Assembly: GCA_964536085.1 (NCBI GenBank)
Contig: CAZHWR010000007.1
Coordinates: 1-53,553, forward strand
Reading direction: 5' to 3'
DNA from: CAZHWR01 sp964536085
GTDB taxonomy: Bacteria > Bacillota > Clostridia > Oscillospirales > Ruminococcaceae
DNA length: 53,553 bases
Shown here: piece by piece, positions 8,465 to 16,268 of the stretch
Numbering within the stretch: position 1 is the first letter of the stretch
Layout: each line of letters opens with the position of its first letter
The notes under the pieces: generated by a model
What the model saw: only the letters and a program-made list of their open reading frames with translations
What the model was told of the DNA's origin: nothing
Databases searched by the model: none
Position numbers and translations under genes: made by a program

Positions 8465-9080
8465 ATGCTGGGCGAAAACATAAAAGCTTTGCGGAATAAA
8501 AAAGGCATTTCGCAGGAGGTGCTGGCACAGCAGCTGCATGTAGTTCGGCAGACGATATCAAAGTGGGAGAAAGGCTTGTACGTACCGGATGTGTATATGC
8601 TTGCGAGGATAATTGTTTGAGGCAGCTGTCAGTGAATTGCTCGGAGCAAGAATTTAGGAAGAAAAAGATATAAACGAGGTTGCGGCGCAGCTGTCGCTTC
8701 TGAATGAGCAGTTGGCGAAGAAGAGCAGACGGAACAAAAAATTGCTTAAATGCTTTCTAATAGGTATAATCGCAGTTGTGGTGATGATATCGGGAATGTG
8801 CATTGCAGGTATTACCAGTTTCCTTGTTATACATTCGCACGGCACGATAACCACAGTGAATTTCACATGATCTCTTGACGGAGAAGAATATCTTTATGAC
8901 ATTACTTATGATGAGCGGTATGAAGTTATGGAATGCAGCGGCGATGGTTATATCGAAGAACATGTGAGTATAGAGCAGTATAACGACGCAAATGAACTTA
9001 TCGAACAAATTCAAAACTATTTTAACGATAGGGGACGAAGCGTTGAAATAGAATTAGTATCTGAATCTAAAATCATGTAA
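8465..9080 (+). pseudogene. Decayed HTH-XRE regulator with membrane and C-terminal domain
   Basis: The reading starts at ATG 8465 behind AAGGTG with an XRE-type helix-turn-helix (LGENIKALRNKKGISQEVLA, then RQTISKWEKG) and stops at TGA 8618-8620. The rest of the protein continues in the next frame from about 8615: EAAVSELLGARI, an in-frame TAG at 8655, INEVAAQLSLLNEQLAKK, a membrane helix (FLIGIIAVVVMISG), an in-frame TGA at 8868, and a C-terminal domain with LYDITYDERYEV that ends at TAA 9080. That is one frameshift (one extra base) and two nonsense codons in a 616-bp gene. The family, an XRE head followed by one transmembrane helix, is common in Clostridia. The gene cannot make a full product. 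Confidence 0.85.
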
Positions 9081-9107
9081 TATATAAAATGGCGTAGTAA
9101 ACATTTA

Positions 9108-9144
9108 AAAACCGACCCGCGTATAATACACGGGTCGGTTTTTT
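9108..9144. terminator. Terminator between the decayed gene and the GH31 gene
   Basis: AAACCGACCCG pairs with CGGGTCGGTTT over CGTATAATACA, with AAAA on the left and TTTTTT on the right. It acts strongly for the plus strand; the A-tract gives a weaker terminator for the GH31 gene on the minus strand, which ends at 9235. Confidence 0.85.
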
Positions 9145-9234
9145 GTATTTTGACTATTGCTCTGCCGGAGGCAAGAGTAAAGAATAAATGATTTTCTTAC
9201 CTTTGACAGTGCAAAATATCACGGGAATTGTGCG

Positions 9235-12200
9235 TTAATTCTTCAGCGTCGCTACACCTTTTTTGTTTGTCTTGTAGGTCTTTTTGCCGACCTTGATTTT
9301 CTTCTTATTTTTCTGTACTACGCCCTTCTTATTGACAACGTAGGCTTTCTTGCCAATCCTGACGAGCTTGTTCTTTGTACCTTTCTGCACAACTCCAAGC
9401 TTATTAACTATATACGACTTAGTTCCGACCTTGACAAGCTTATTTCCGCTTGCTTTTCTCTGAACCACTCCGTTTTTGTTTACAACGTAGGATTTTGTTC
9501 CCACCTTGATAAGCTTGTTCTTTGTGCCTTTCTGTACTACTCCGCTAGCGTTTACGATGTAGTATTTGCTTCCTATCTTAACAACCTGCGTTTTGCCGGT
9601 CTTTACATATCCGCCGACTACCGCGTAGGTCTTGCCCGAAACGGTGACTACCTTAGTTCCCGTTACAGCCTTGCCGTTTTGGTAAAGCACGGTTTTTCCG
9701 TTTACGGACTGCGTTCCGTTTGTAACTGAGGGGATTGTGGTTGTTCCGCCGTTGTTATCCCCGGTTGATATTTTAACCAAACCGTCCGAAGCAGATTTAA
9801 GGTTAGCAAGCGCCGCGTCGATATCCTCCTGCTCAAGCGCTGTGTCTGCAAGCGTTTCTCCGGCGGCTGTAAGAGCAGAGTTAAAGATGCTGACGCTTGC
9901 GTCAGTATATGCTGATGTATCAATACTATGTGCGCTTTGTACAGCTTCGTCGAGTGCGGAGTAATCGGATAAAATTTTTGTCTGCGTCATTGCCGCCGCC
10001 GCAATGCTGACGTTGCCGCTGTTTCCGTCGTCTAAAAACGCCGAGGTTACATATACGGTAATTGTTGTTGGCTTTTCGGCAACGCAGTGGATAGTTAATT
10101 TGCCGTATGCGGATGCCGAATCGCTGCCTACCAGCTTAAAGCAGTCTACCATTGCGCCGTTTTCATCGGTTACAACAAACAGACCCTTTGCGCGCCAAAC
10201 AGATGAATAAACATCTATATCCCATTCGCCGCGTTTTACGGTAAATTCGATTTTTTCACCATTGGTTGAAAACGCAAAGCTTCGGGTATTTGATACGGTT
10301 TTTTTAGAGGTGCCGTCCGACCATGAGAATTTGGTTTTGAAATCGTTGCTTCTTAACAACGAGTCGCCAATCGACTCGGCGTTTCCAATCACGTTTTTAT
10401 AAACAGTTGATTTGCGGGTGACGGTGGAAGCGGTTGTATATCCGAAATGCTTCCAGTCGTATGTGCCGTCGGAAAGGTCAACGCTATCGGGCGCTTCATT
10501 CATTTCAGCGGTTATCTGTTCAGAGGTAGCGCCGATTTCAGAGAGCGAGTAGGCGGCAAGGGAAACATTTCCGACTCCGTAGCTGCTTTCGCGGCCGTAT
10601 TCAACGTATATTGTTGAATCTTTGTCTGAACGAAAACGAACGGTCAGGCAACGGGTTTCGGCGGTGTCGCCTGCGGTAAATTTTAGATTTGTTATTTCGG
10701 CTCCGGTCTCATCGTATACAGAAACGGAATTAGTATCCTTCCATGTTCCGAAATACAGCTTTAATTCCCGCCATGTATTCGTCGACGGAGCGCTGATTTT
10801 GACAGTGCCCTGAACGGCTATGCCGTTATGGCTGTTTTTAGCAGAGGTGGTTGGCGAACCGTCGCTGAATGAAATTGCGGATGAATAATCCGTCACTTGA
10901 GCGGTGTCTCCGGTTACTTCCGGATCAGACAGAAGCTGAATGGTGCCGGACTTGCGGTTGATTGCGGTTTTGTCAGCGTTTAGTCCAACGTGAACCCAGT
11001 CGATATTGTTTTCATCCGAAAGATCAATGCTTTCAGGTGCGGTATCTATAGTTGCGGTGTATTCGACTGGGTTTAATTCAAGATTCGGGTCGGATACTGC
11101 GATTGCGTATAATCCTATGCCTCCTGTGCCTGAGGTTTTTGTGAGTTTGAAGTGAAGAGTTGTTTCCTGTTCTGCGCAGGCGGTAACATATATTGCCTTG
11201 ACTGATTTTCCGGCCGCAGAGCTTATAGTTACGGTTTTTGAATACTTTGCTCCGTCAGAAATTGTCAGAGTACCTACTGCTTTTTCTCCTGCGATATAAA
11301 CGCCTATTTGCTTATCCTGTGTATCGACGTTTGTGTCGAACTCAATGCTTCCGTTTGATACTGAAAGCGCGGTGGAGGAGCTGTCGGAAGCGCCGTTTTC
11401 GCCGTCGGAATAGCTGAAGTCGATTCCGATATCTTTGGATTCGGGCTGTGAATCGGCGGTGATATTGCCGATGATATTTGCAGAATCAGCCTTTGATACG
11501 CTTGATACTTCGCCGTTGGCTGCGTCTGTGCGAACCCAGTCGTATGTACCCGTTTCAGTGAGGTCGACCGATTTATAAACCTGCTTTTCGGTAACGTCTG
11601 CGTTTACGGATACGTCGTTGTATACGGGAAGCTTTTCATCAACGGGGGAAGCAAATTTAATTCTGACTTCGCTTTCTTCGGTGAGCGGCTTTGTGAATGT
11701 TAGCTCGGCAATGTCGCCGTCCGCCGCGCCGCCTTCGATTGCAAACGGAACAGCGTTTGAATCCTTGGAGATGGTTTTAACGCTTCCCAAAACGTTTTCA
11801 CCGTCAAGCGTTGCGCTTTGAATATCGCCCCAATCGCTCAGCATATGAACGCGCAGCTTCCATGTGCGGTCTGTGAAGGAATCCGCGCCGTCGTATGTGC
11901 CGTCGGCCGCTCCTATTTTTACAACGGTTTCGCCGGTCGTGCTGTCATAGCTTGTGTTGAGCGAAGTGGTGCGGTATGCGCCGGTTTTGTATGCTACTGT
12001 TTCCTGATCGTCCTCGTACAGGGTGTTTTCGCCGTTAAGCTTAGTACTCGGGTAAACGTCGAGCGCAATGTTCGACCAGTCTTTTTCACCGATGTAGGAA
12101 ACGTTTTCGGCAAGCGGTGTGATAGAGCCCGAACGGACAAAGATAGGCGAAATATCATTTGTATAGCTGAGAGTGACAGTCTGAGGGCCTTCGTAGGTTT

Positions 12201-13926
12201 TTCCTGTGTAAACGTCTATCCAGCGGCCGTCGGGGATGAAGATATCGCGGCTTGCAGTGCCTTCCTCCCAAATCGGTGCAACAAGAATGTTGTCGCCCAG
12301 AGTGTATTCAGTATCGTCCTGAGCTTCGGCATATTGCGGATAGTTGATGTCTAATCTGCGAATCATCGGAAGTCCGGTTTCGTAGTTTTCATGTGAAAGA
12401 CTATAGTATAAAGGAAGCAGACGATAGCGCATGTTTATATAAGCTTTTGCCGTGTTTTGCGCCTCTGCACCGTAAGCAAGCGGCGTATGGTTGATTCCCC
12501 AATTTGAGTGATAGCGGATGATGGGGGAAAGCGCGGCGTACTGCGACCAGCGCTGCATAAGACCGTCGCTTACTTCATCGTAGTGACCGCTGATGTCAGA
12601 GCTCATATAAGGAGTTGCAGTCAGAACACTCGAACGAACAATGTTTTTAATTTCCTGTATCAGTCCGGTGTTGCCGTGAATATCGCCCGTCCATTGAATA
12701 GAATAGCGGTGTGAAGCCATGTCAGGCGCACGGTTGAAGGAACCGTTGTCTATGCCGTCAACATTGCCCATTATAAGCGCGCGTCTAGCGGTGTCGCTGG
12801 TGGGAGCAATGCTTTCGTAATAGGTTTTTGTAACGTCGTAATAAAGATATAATCCGAAGCTTTCTTTATTGATGCCGCTGAACGGAGAAATTATAGTGCA
12901 TTCCCAGTTGCGGTCAAACCACCATGCGTCCAGACCTATTTTTAGCAGATTTACAAAGTTGAAGTTACGGTAGTTTAAATCAACCTGCGAAAGCGCATGC
13001 TGATTTTCCTGAGGTTCCGGATGGTCGTTAAAAGTAACGGTGACGTTTTTATCGTGAGCGTCAGAAAGGAACTGCTCCATATTCGGCCATGAAGCGGTGT
13101 TTATATCGTACCCCTTGCTGCCGCCCACACGCCAGTTGGTATCAACGACAAAGTTGTCAAGAGGATAGCCATTCTCGCGATATTCGTCGATAAGGTCTAA
13201 AGCTTCCTGCTGTTTGTAGTCGTAATAACGACTGTGCCAAAGTCCGAACGCTTTCAGCGGAATCATTTCCGAAGAACCTGTCAGAGTTATGTAATCCTTA
13301 AGCAGAGTTTTATAATCCTTCTGAGGCAGGAAGATATACATATCGGGGGCTTGGTTATCGTCGTCCCAGCCGTTGATATCGGCGTTTTCTGTTGTGCCTT
13401 CGGGCATAGGGGAGTATCCCCATTCGGCGGGAACAATTCTGGGATTGTCCGCTATCGCCCATGCGTTTGGGGTGTCGCCCGGGTCGGGAAGATACTGGCT
13501 TGCACTGGGCAGGCTCGTGTATGTCCACACAGTTCTTCCGGTGGAGCTTGTAATCTTGATTCCGTCAAGACTTTCGGCGTTTTTCGGAACAATAACGTTG
13601 TATTTATCGGTCGAGATAATTACATTATTGTCCTCAACGTTTACGGTGGGTGTGGCGAAATCAAATTCGCGGCTTGCAATGTGATAGGTCGTTCTGTTCT
13701 CAAAGCCTTTGGGACCTTTTACTTCAACCCTTGCAAGCGTGCCGGACAGCGTTTGAATACGCACATTTCCTACTATTACCGAATATCCGTCCGCCTGATA
13801 AGCTGTTTCGGACGATTCCTCGGCTGCTGCGCCTTCCGCACGCGCCGATAGCGCAAAAGCGCTTGACGGAACGGCAGTAAACGCCATAGCGCAGGTTAAA
13901 ACTGCTGCGAGAATTTTTTTGAACAT
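9235..13926 (-). CDS. Secreted multidomain glycoside hydrolase family 31 with wall-binding C-terminus
   Basis: A 1563-residue exported enzyme. Order: signal peptide (KKILAAVLTCAMAFTAVPSS), N-terminal GH31 beta-sandwich, GH31 barrel (about 220-570), DUF5110-like sandwich, three tandem copies of a roughly 175-residue module, a FIVAR-like three-helix module, a linker and lysine-rich C-terminal repeats (KVGTKSYVVNKNGVVQ). Catalytic residues by GH31 position are the nucleophile Asp338 in AWWFDRNW and the acid/base Asp415 in QWTGDIHGN. Retaining alpha-glycosidase activity on a plant or host glycan is likely; specificity is not readable. The start is ATG 13926 behind AAGGAGG; an upstream in-frame codon has no ribosome site. 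The terminal repeats resemble wall-binding repeats, so the enzyme is probably cell-surface attached. The AraC gene just upstream on the same strand is its probable regulator. Confidence 0.9.
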   Translation of the reverse strand: MFKKILAAVLTCAMAFTAVPSSAFALSARAEGAAAEESSETAYQADGYSVIVGNVRIQTLSGTLARVEVKGPKGFENRTTYHIASREFDFATPTVNVEDNNVIISTDKYNVIVPKNAESLDGIKITSSTGRTVWTYTSLPSASQYLPDPGDTPNAWAIADNPRIVPAEWGYSPMPEGTTENADINGWDDDNQAPDMYIFLPQKDYKTLLKDYITLTGSSEMIPLKAFGLWHSRYYDYKQQEALDLIDEYRENGYPLDNFVVDTNWRVGGSKGYDINTASWPNMEQFLSDAHDKNVTVTFNDHPEPQENQHALSQVDLNYRNFNFVNLLKIGLDAWWFDRNWECTIISPFSGINKESFGLYLYYDVTKTYYESIAPTSDTARRALIMGNVDGIDNGSFNRAPDMASHRYSIQWTGDIHGNTGLIQEIKNIVRSSVLTATPYMSSDISGHYDEVSDGLMQRWSQYAALSPIIRYHSNWGINHTPLAYGAEAQNTAKAYINMRYRLLPLYYSLSHENYETGLPMIRRLDINYPQYAEAQDDTEYTLGDNILVAPIWEEGTASRDIFIPDGRWIDVYTGKTYEGPQTVTLSYTNDISPIFVRSGSITPLAENVSYIGEKDWSNIALDVYPSTKLNGENTLYEDDQETVAYKTGAYRTTSLNTSYDSTTGETVVKIGAADGTYDGADSFTDRTWKLRVHMLSDWGDIQSATLDGENVLGSVKTISKDSNAVPFAIEGGAADGDIAELTFTKPLTEESEVRIKFASPVDEKLPVYNDVSVNADVTEKQVYKSVDLTETGTYDWVRTDAANGEVSSVSKADSANIIGNITADSQPESKDIGIDFSYSDGENGASDSSSTALSVSNGSIEFDTNVDTQDKQIGVYIAGEKAVGTLTISDGAKYSKTVTISSAAGKSVKAIYVTACAEQETTLHFKLTKTSGTGGIGLYAIAVSDPNLELNPVEYTATIDTAPESIDLSDENNIDWVHVGLNADKTAINRKSGTIQLLSDPEVTGDTAQVTDYSSAISFSDGSPTTSAKNSHNGIAVQGTVKISAPSTNTWRELKLYFGTWKDTNSVSVYDETGAEITNLKFTAGDTAETRCLTVRFRSDKDSTIYVEYGRESSYGVGNVSLAAYSLSEIGATSEQITAEMNEAPDSVDLSDGTYDWKHFGYTTASTVTRKSTVYKNVIGNAESIGDSLLRSNDFKTKFSWSDGTSKKTVSNTRSFAFSTNGEKIEFTVKRGEWDIDVYSSVWRAKGLFVVTDENGAMVDCFKLVGSDSASAYGKLTIHCVAEKPTTITVYVTSAFLDDGNSGNVSIAAAAMTQTKILSDYSALDEAVQSAHSIDTSAYTDASVSIFNSALTAAGETLADTALEQEDIDAALANLKSASDGLVKISTGDNNGGTTTIPSVTNGTQSVNGKTVLYQNGKAVTGTKVVTVSGKTYAVVGGYVKTGKTQVVKIGSKYYIVNASGVVQKGTKNKLIKVGTKSYVVNKNGVVQRKASGNKLVKVGTKSYIVNKLGVVQKGTKNKLVRIGKKAYVVNKKGVVQKNKKKIKVGKKTYKTNKKGVATLKN
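9240..9620 (-). repeat. Tandem repeats encoding the wall-binding tail of the GH31 enzyme
   Basis: About five to six imperfect units of roughly 20 codons encode K-(L/V)-(V/I)-(K/R)-(V/I)-G-x-K-x-Y-x-V-N-x-x-G-V-V-Q. The DNA copies share blocks such as CTTGTTCTTTGTACCTTTCTG on this strand's complement with silent and replacement changes, so the array is an old duplication kept by selection on the protein. The high lysine content suggests binding to anionic wall polymers; this is inferred. Confidence 0.7.
9985..11620 (-). repeat. Three tandem copies of an undescribed beta-rich module in the GH31 enzyme
   Basis: Three consecutive segments of about 520-560 nt each open with a Tyr/Ile-Asp-Trp motif (TYDWVRTD near 11540, IDWVHVGLN near 11000, YDWKHFGYT near 10455), contain a central FSYSDG / ISFSDG / FSWSDG motif, a segment ending in a Thr-rich strand (TTLHFK, STIYVEY, TTITVYV) and close with GIGLYAIAVSD / GNVSLAAYSLSE / GNVSIAAAAMTQ. 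The pattern indicates a carbohydrate-binding-like beta-sandwich present three times. I do not recognise a named family. Confidence 0.65.
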
Positions 13927-14000
13927 AGTTTGCCTCCTTAAAACATACTTGATGAATAACCACATCTAAGGGTGATTCGTGAAATATTTTTGTAAAATAT

Positions 14001-14045
14001 GCTAAAAGCTGTGATTTTATAGTAATAAAAATCACAGCTTTTAGC
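14001..14045. promoter_or_regulatory. Perfect 18-bp inverted repeat upstream of the GH31 gene
   Basis: GCTAAAAGCTGTGATTTT (14001-14018) and AAAATCACAGCTTTTAGC (14028-14045) are exact complements around a 9-bp A/T centre. It lies between the AraC gene (ends 14088) and the GH31 start (13926) on the minus strand. The arms are AT-rich and no T-run follows on the minus strand, so it is a weak terminator candidate and a good regulator-binding candidate. Confidence 0.6.
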
Positions 14046-14087
14046 AAGGTGATATATAATCCAAAACTTCGCAAAAATAAACCTTTT

Positions 14088-14984
14088 TTAAATTTGTGAG
14101 TCAAAAGCGGGAGACGCGGATTTTCTGAACTCGCGCGGGGACTGACCCGTTGCTTGCTTGAACAGACGATTAAAGGTTTTAACATCCTTAAACCCCACGC
14201 TTTCGGCAATTTCGCTGATTCTTCTGTCCGATTTTATAAGCTCGGAAACAGCGATGCTTATGCGATATCGGTTAAGATATGCGTGAAAGGGTACGCCCAT
14301 ATATTTTTTAAAATAGCGCACAAAATAGTTGGGGGAAAAATTAAGAATCGACGCCGCGCGGGCGAGCGTTATATTTTCGAAATAATGATTGTTTATGTAG
14401 TGCAAAACCGATTTTAGTTCCTTTAAAACTCCCTTAGAAGCCATACCGCTTGCTCTTTGCGCCTCTTCGCGGTTTACCGGAACGTTGTTTATAATTAGTG
14501 TGACAAGGTCGAACGCGAGTGTTTGAAGATTAATTTTGGCAATCGGCGAAGGATTGGCGCAGTATTCCCTGTATGCAGCCGACGTTTTAAAAAGAATGGA
14601 TTTAACGTCCTGCTTTACGCTTTCGGGCCAGCCGCGGCTTGAGCGGGACAGCTCGCTTAATTTCGGGCGGATTTGCGTTAGCTCCTGCTCGCTTAAATAT
14701 GCGCTTTGCAAAAGCTCGTCGTCGAGCTGAACGACCAGCCGAAGGTTTTTGGGCGACGGAGAAGCGCCGTGAACGTCCCCTCCGGCAAAGAATATCATAT
14801 CGCCCTCGTGCAAATCATAGCTGTAGCCGTTGGCGTTCATCTGAATCGAGCCGTATTCCAAAAATATAAACTCATGCTCTTTGTGCCAGTGATTTATAAG
14901 TCCGTTTTCAGTTTCGTCGGTTATAACTCTCAACGGAAATTCACGCGGAGTTTCAGAAAGCTGTACGGCGCTGACCTGCTTCAT
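14088..14984 (-). CDS. AraC-family transcriptional regulator upstream of the GH31 gene
   Basis: A 298-residue AraC regulator with an N-terminal cupin (HWHKEHEFIFLEYGSIQM and LHEGDMIFFAGGDVHG, residues about 32-75, carrying the metal-type His/Glu pattern) and a C-terminal double helix-turn-helix: NITLARAASILNFSPNYFVR, then RISEIAESVGFKDVKTFNRL ending in GQSPREFRK. AAGAAGG is correctly spaced before ATG 14984. The gene is read in the same direction as the GH31 gene, 161 bp upstream of it, and a perfect 18-bp inverted repeat lies between them. Control of the GH31 enzyme in response to its product sugar is the natural inference. Confidence 0.92.
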   Translation of the reverse strand: MKQVSAVQLSETPREFPLRVITDETENGLINHWHKEHEFIFLEYGSIQMNANGYSYDLHEGDMIFFAGGDVHGASPSPKNLRLVVQLDDELLQSAYLSEQELTQIRPKLSELSRSSRGWPESVKQDVKSILFKTSAAYREYCANPSPIAKINLQTLAFDLVTLIINNVPVNREEAQRASGMASKGVLKELKSVLHYINNHYFENITLARAASILNFSPNYFVRYFKKYMGVPFHAYLNRYRISIAVSELIKSDRRISEIAESVGFKDVKTFNRLFKQATGQSPREFRKSASPAFDSQI

Positions 14985-15017
14985 ATTTTAAACCTTCTTT
15001 GCAGATTAATTTAATTC

Positions 15018-15054
15018 ATGATAGCATATTAATCTGATTACAGGCAAGCGCTTG
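15018..15054 (-). promoter_or_regulatory. Promoter of the AraC gene overlapped by a LacI/CcpA-type palindrome
   Basis: On the minus strand TTGCCT (15047-15042), an 18-bp spacer and TATCAT (15023-15018) lie about 35 nt before the start codon. The -35 overlaps the perfect palindrome CAAGCGCTTG (15045-15054), whose AAnCGnT core is that of LacI/GalR-family operators including CcpA cre sites; the outer positions do not fit the cre consensus well. Binding there would repress the regulator gene, for example under sugar repletion. Confidence 0.55.
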
Positions 15055-15167
15055 ATTTGATTGCGGTAAAAAATGAGGTCATTTGAAAACGATTTGACTA
15101 AAATTTTTCAGTTTTATAAAGAATAAATGAAATATAACACAAATTATTTCGGACAGGCGGTTATAAA

Positions 15168-15197
15168 TTGCTTTTGCAATGATAAATATGGTATACT
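15168..15197 (+). promoter_or_regulatory. Promoter of the esterase gene
   Basis: TTGCTT (15168-15173), an 18-bp spacer and an extended -10, TGG followed by TATACT (15189-15197). It lies 32 nt upstream of the ATG at 15229. Confidence 0.6.
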
Positions 15198-15228
15198 AAT
15201 TATAACTTTATTCCAGCGGAGGATTTAT

Positions 15229-16146
15229 ATGGCGGTTAGTAAAGCAATGCTTTTGATTTTAAGGGCATTGTCCCGCGCGGATGACAAAATTGCAGGAAGC
15301 TATAAGGTTGAGCGTACGGTCAAATAGCTTAAAGAGCCTATTTTAAATCCATATAAGCAATTCAGCGGTAAAATTATAAGCTCTTCAAGGCAGGTGGGCG
15401 CGAGGGTCTATCTGCCGAGTTCTGAATACATTTTGGGAAGCATTGAGCCGCGCGATTTGATTTTGTTTTTTCACGGCGGAGGCTGGGTGACCGAAAATAT
15501 CGACACATATAACCGCACATGCTCAGAGCTTGCCAACGCAACCGGCGCGCAGGTTGTTTCCGTTGAATATAAACTGGCTCCGAAGCATACTTTTCCGCAG
15601 GGACTTGAGGACTGTTATGCCGCGGCAAGGGGAATAATTCTTAATTCCGGCAAAAAAGTGACCGTTGTAGGCGACAGCGCGGGAGGTAATCTTGCCGCTG
15701 CGGTTTCTCTTATGGCGCGCGACAGAGGCGAGTTCAAAATAGAGCGTCAGATTCTTCTATATTCCGCGGTCAACAATGATTATTCTGAAAGTTCACGCTT
15801 TGCTTCGGCCGGGAAAAACGGCTCGGATTATATTTTAACAGCTAAGCACATGACTGAATATATGAAATTGTATCAAAGCTCGGATGACGATTTGCAAAAT
15901 CCGTATTTTGCGCCGATACTTGCGGACGACTTTAAAAATCAGCCGCAAACGCTTGTTATAACAAGCGAGCTTGATCTTTTTCGCGATGAGGGAGAGGAAT
16001 ATGCAAGAAGGCTCCACTCGGCAGGGAACAAGGTCGTACTTTATAGAATGAAAGACGCGCTTCACGGATTTTTGGGGTTAGGTATTAAAAATCCGTATGT
16101 TAAAAGGACATACGGTCTTATAAACGAGTTTTTGCAAAGCAGATGA
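15229..16146 (+). pseudogene. Alpha/beta hydrolase (HSL-type esterase) interrupted by an in-frame TAG
   Basis: GGAGG at 15219-15223 and ATG 15229 open a 305-codon frame that matches the hormone-sensitive-lipase-type esterases: N-terminal cap helix, HGGGW oxyanion motif (about 15473), GDSAGG nucleophile elbow (about 15671), the acidic residue in SELDLFRDEG and the catalytic His in DALHGFLG. Codon 33 (15325-15327) is TAG, giving a 32-residue peptide. The flanking codons (VERTVK before, LKEPILNPYKQF after) are the normal continuous N-terminus of this family, so this is a nonsense change, not a wrong start. All catalytic residues downstream are intact. Reinitiation from GTG 15391 or readthrough could yield a shortened protein lacking the cap helix. 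The decay looks recent. Confidence 0.75.
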
Positions 16147-16268
16147 TCAGTCAATTTTATCTGCCGTATCGGCTGTCTGCGCTTTGCAGGTGTTTTACGT
16201 TTTCGAACGGATACAGCAAAGCTCCGCTTAATCATGCTATAAAAACAGAATGAAAGGTTTGTGGTTTC

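Noticed and set aside
9240..9620. Tandem DNA repeats as a CRISPR-like array
   Set aside because: Units are contiguous, in frame and encode a lysine-rich protein repeat; there are no spacers and no cas genes.
15325..15327. TAG as a recoded sense codon (esterase codon 33, XRE pseudogene TAG at 8655)
   Set aside because: TAG ends several intact genes here (beta-galactosidase, aminotransferase, YhhQ, the radical SAM gene), so the code is standard and these are nonsense changes.
16147..16268. T-box riboswitch before glyS
   Set aside because: The 121-bp gap has no T-box sequence, specifier stem or antiterminator.
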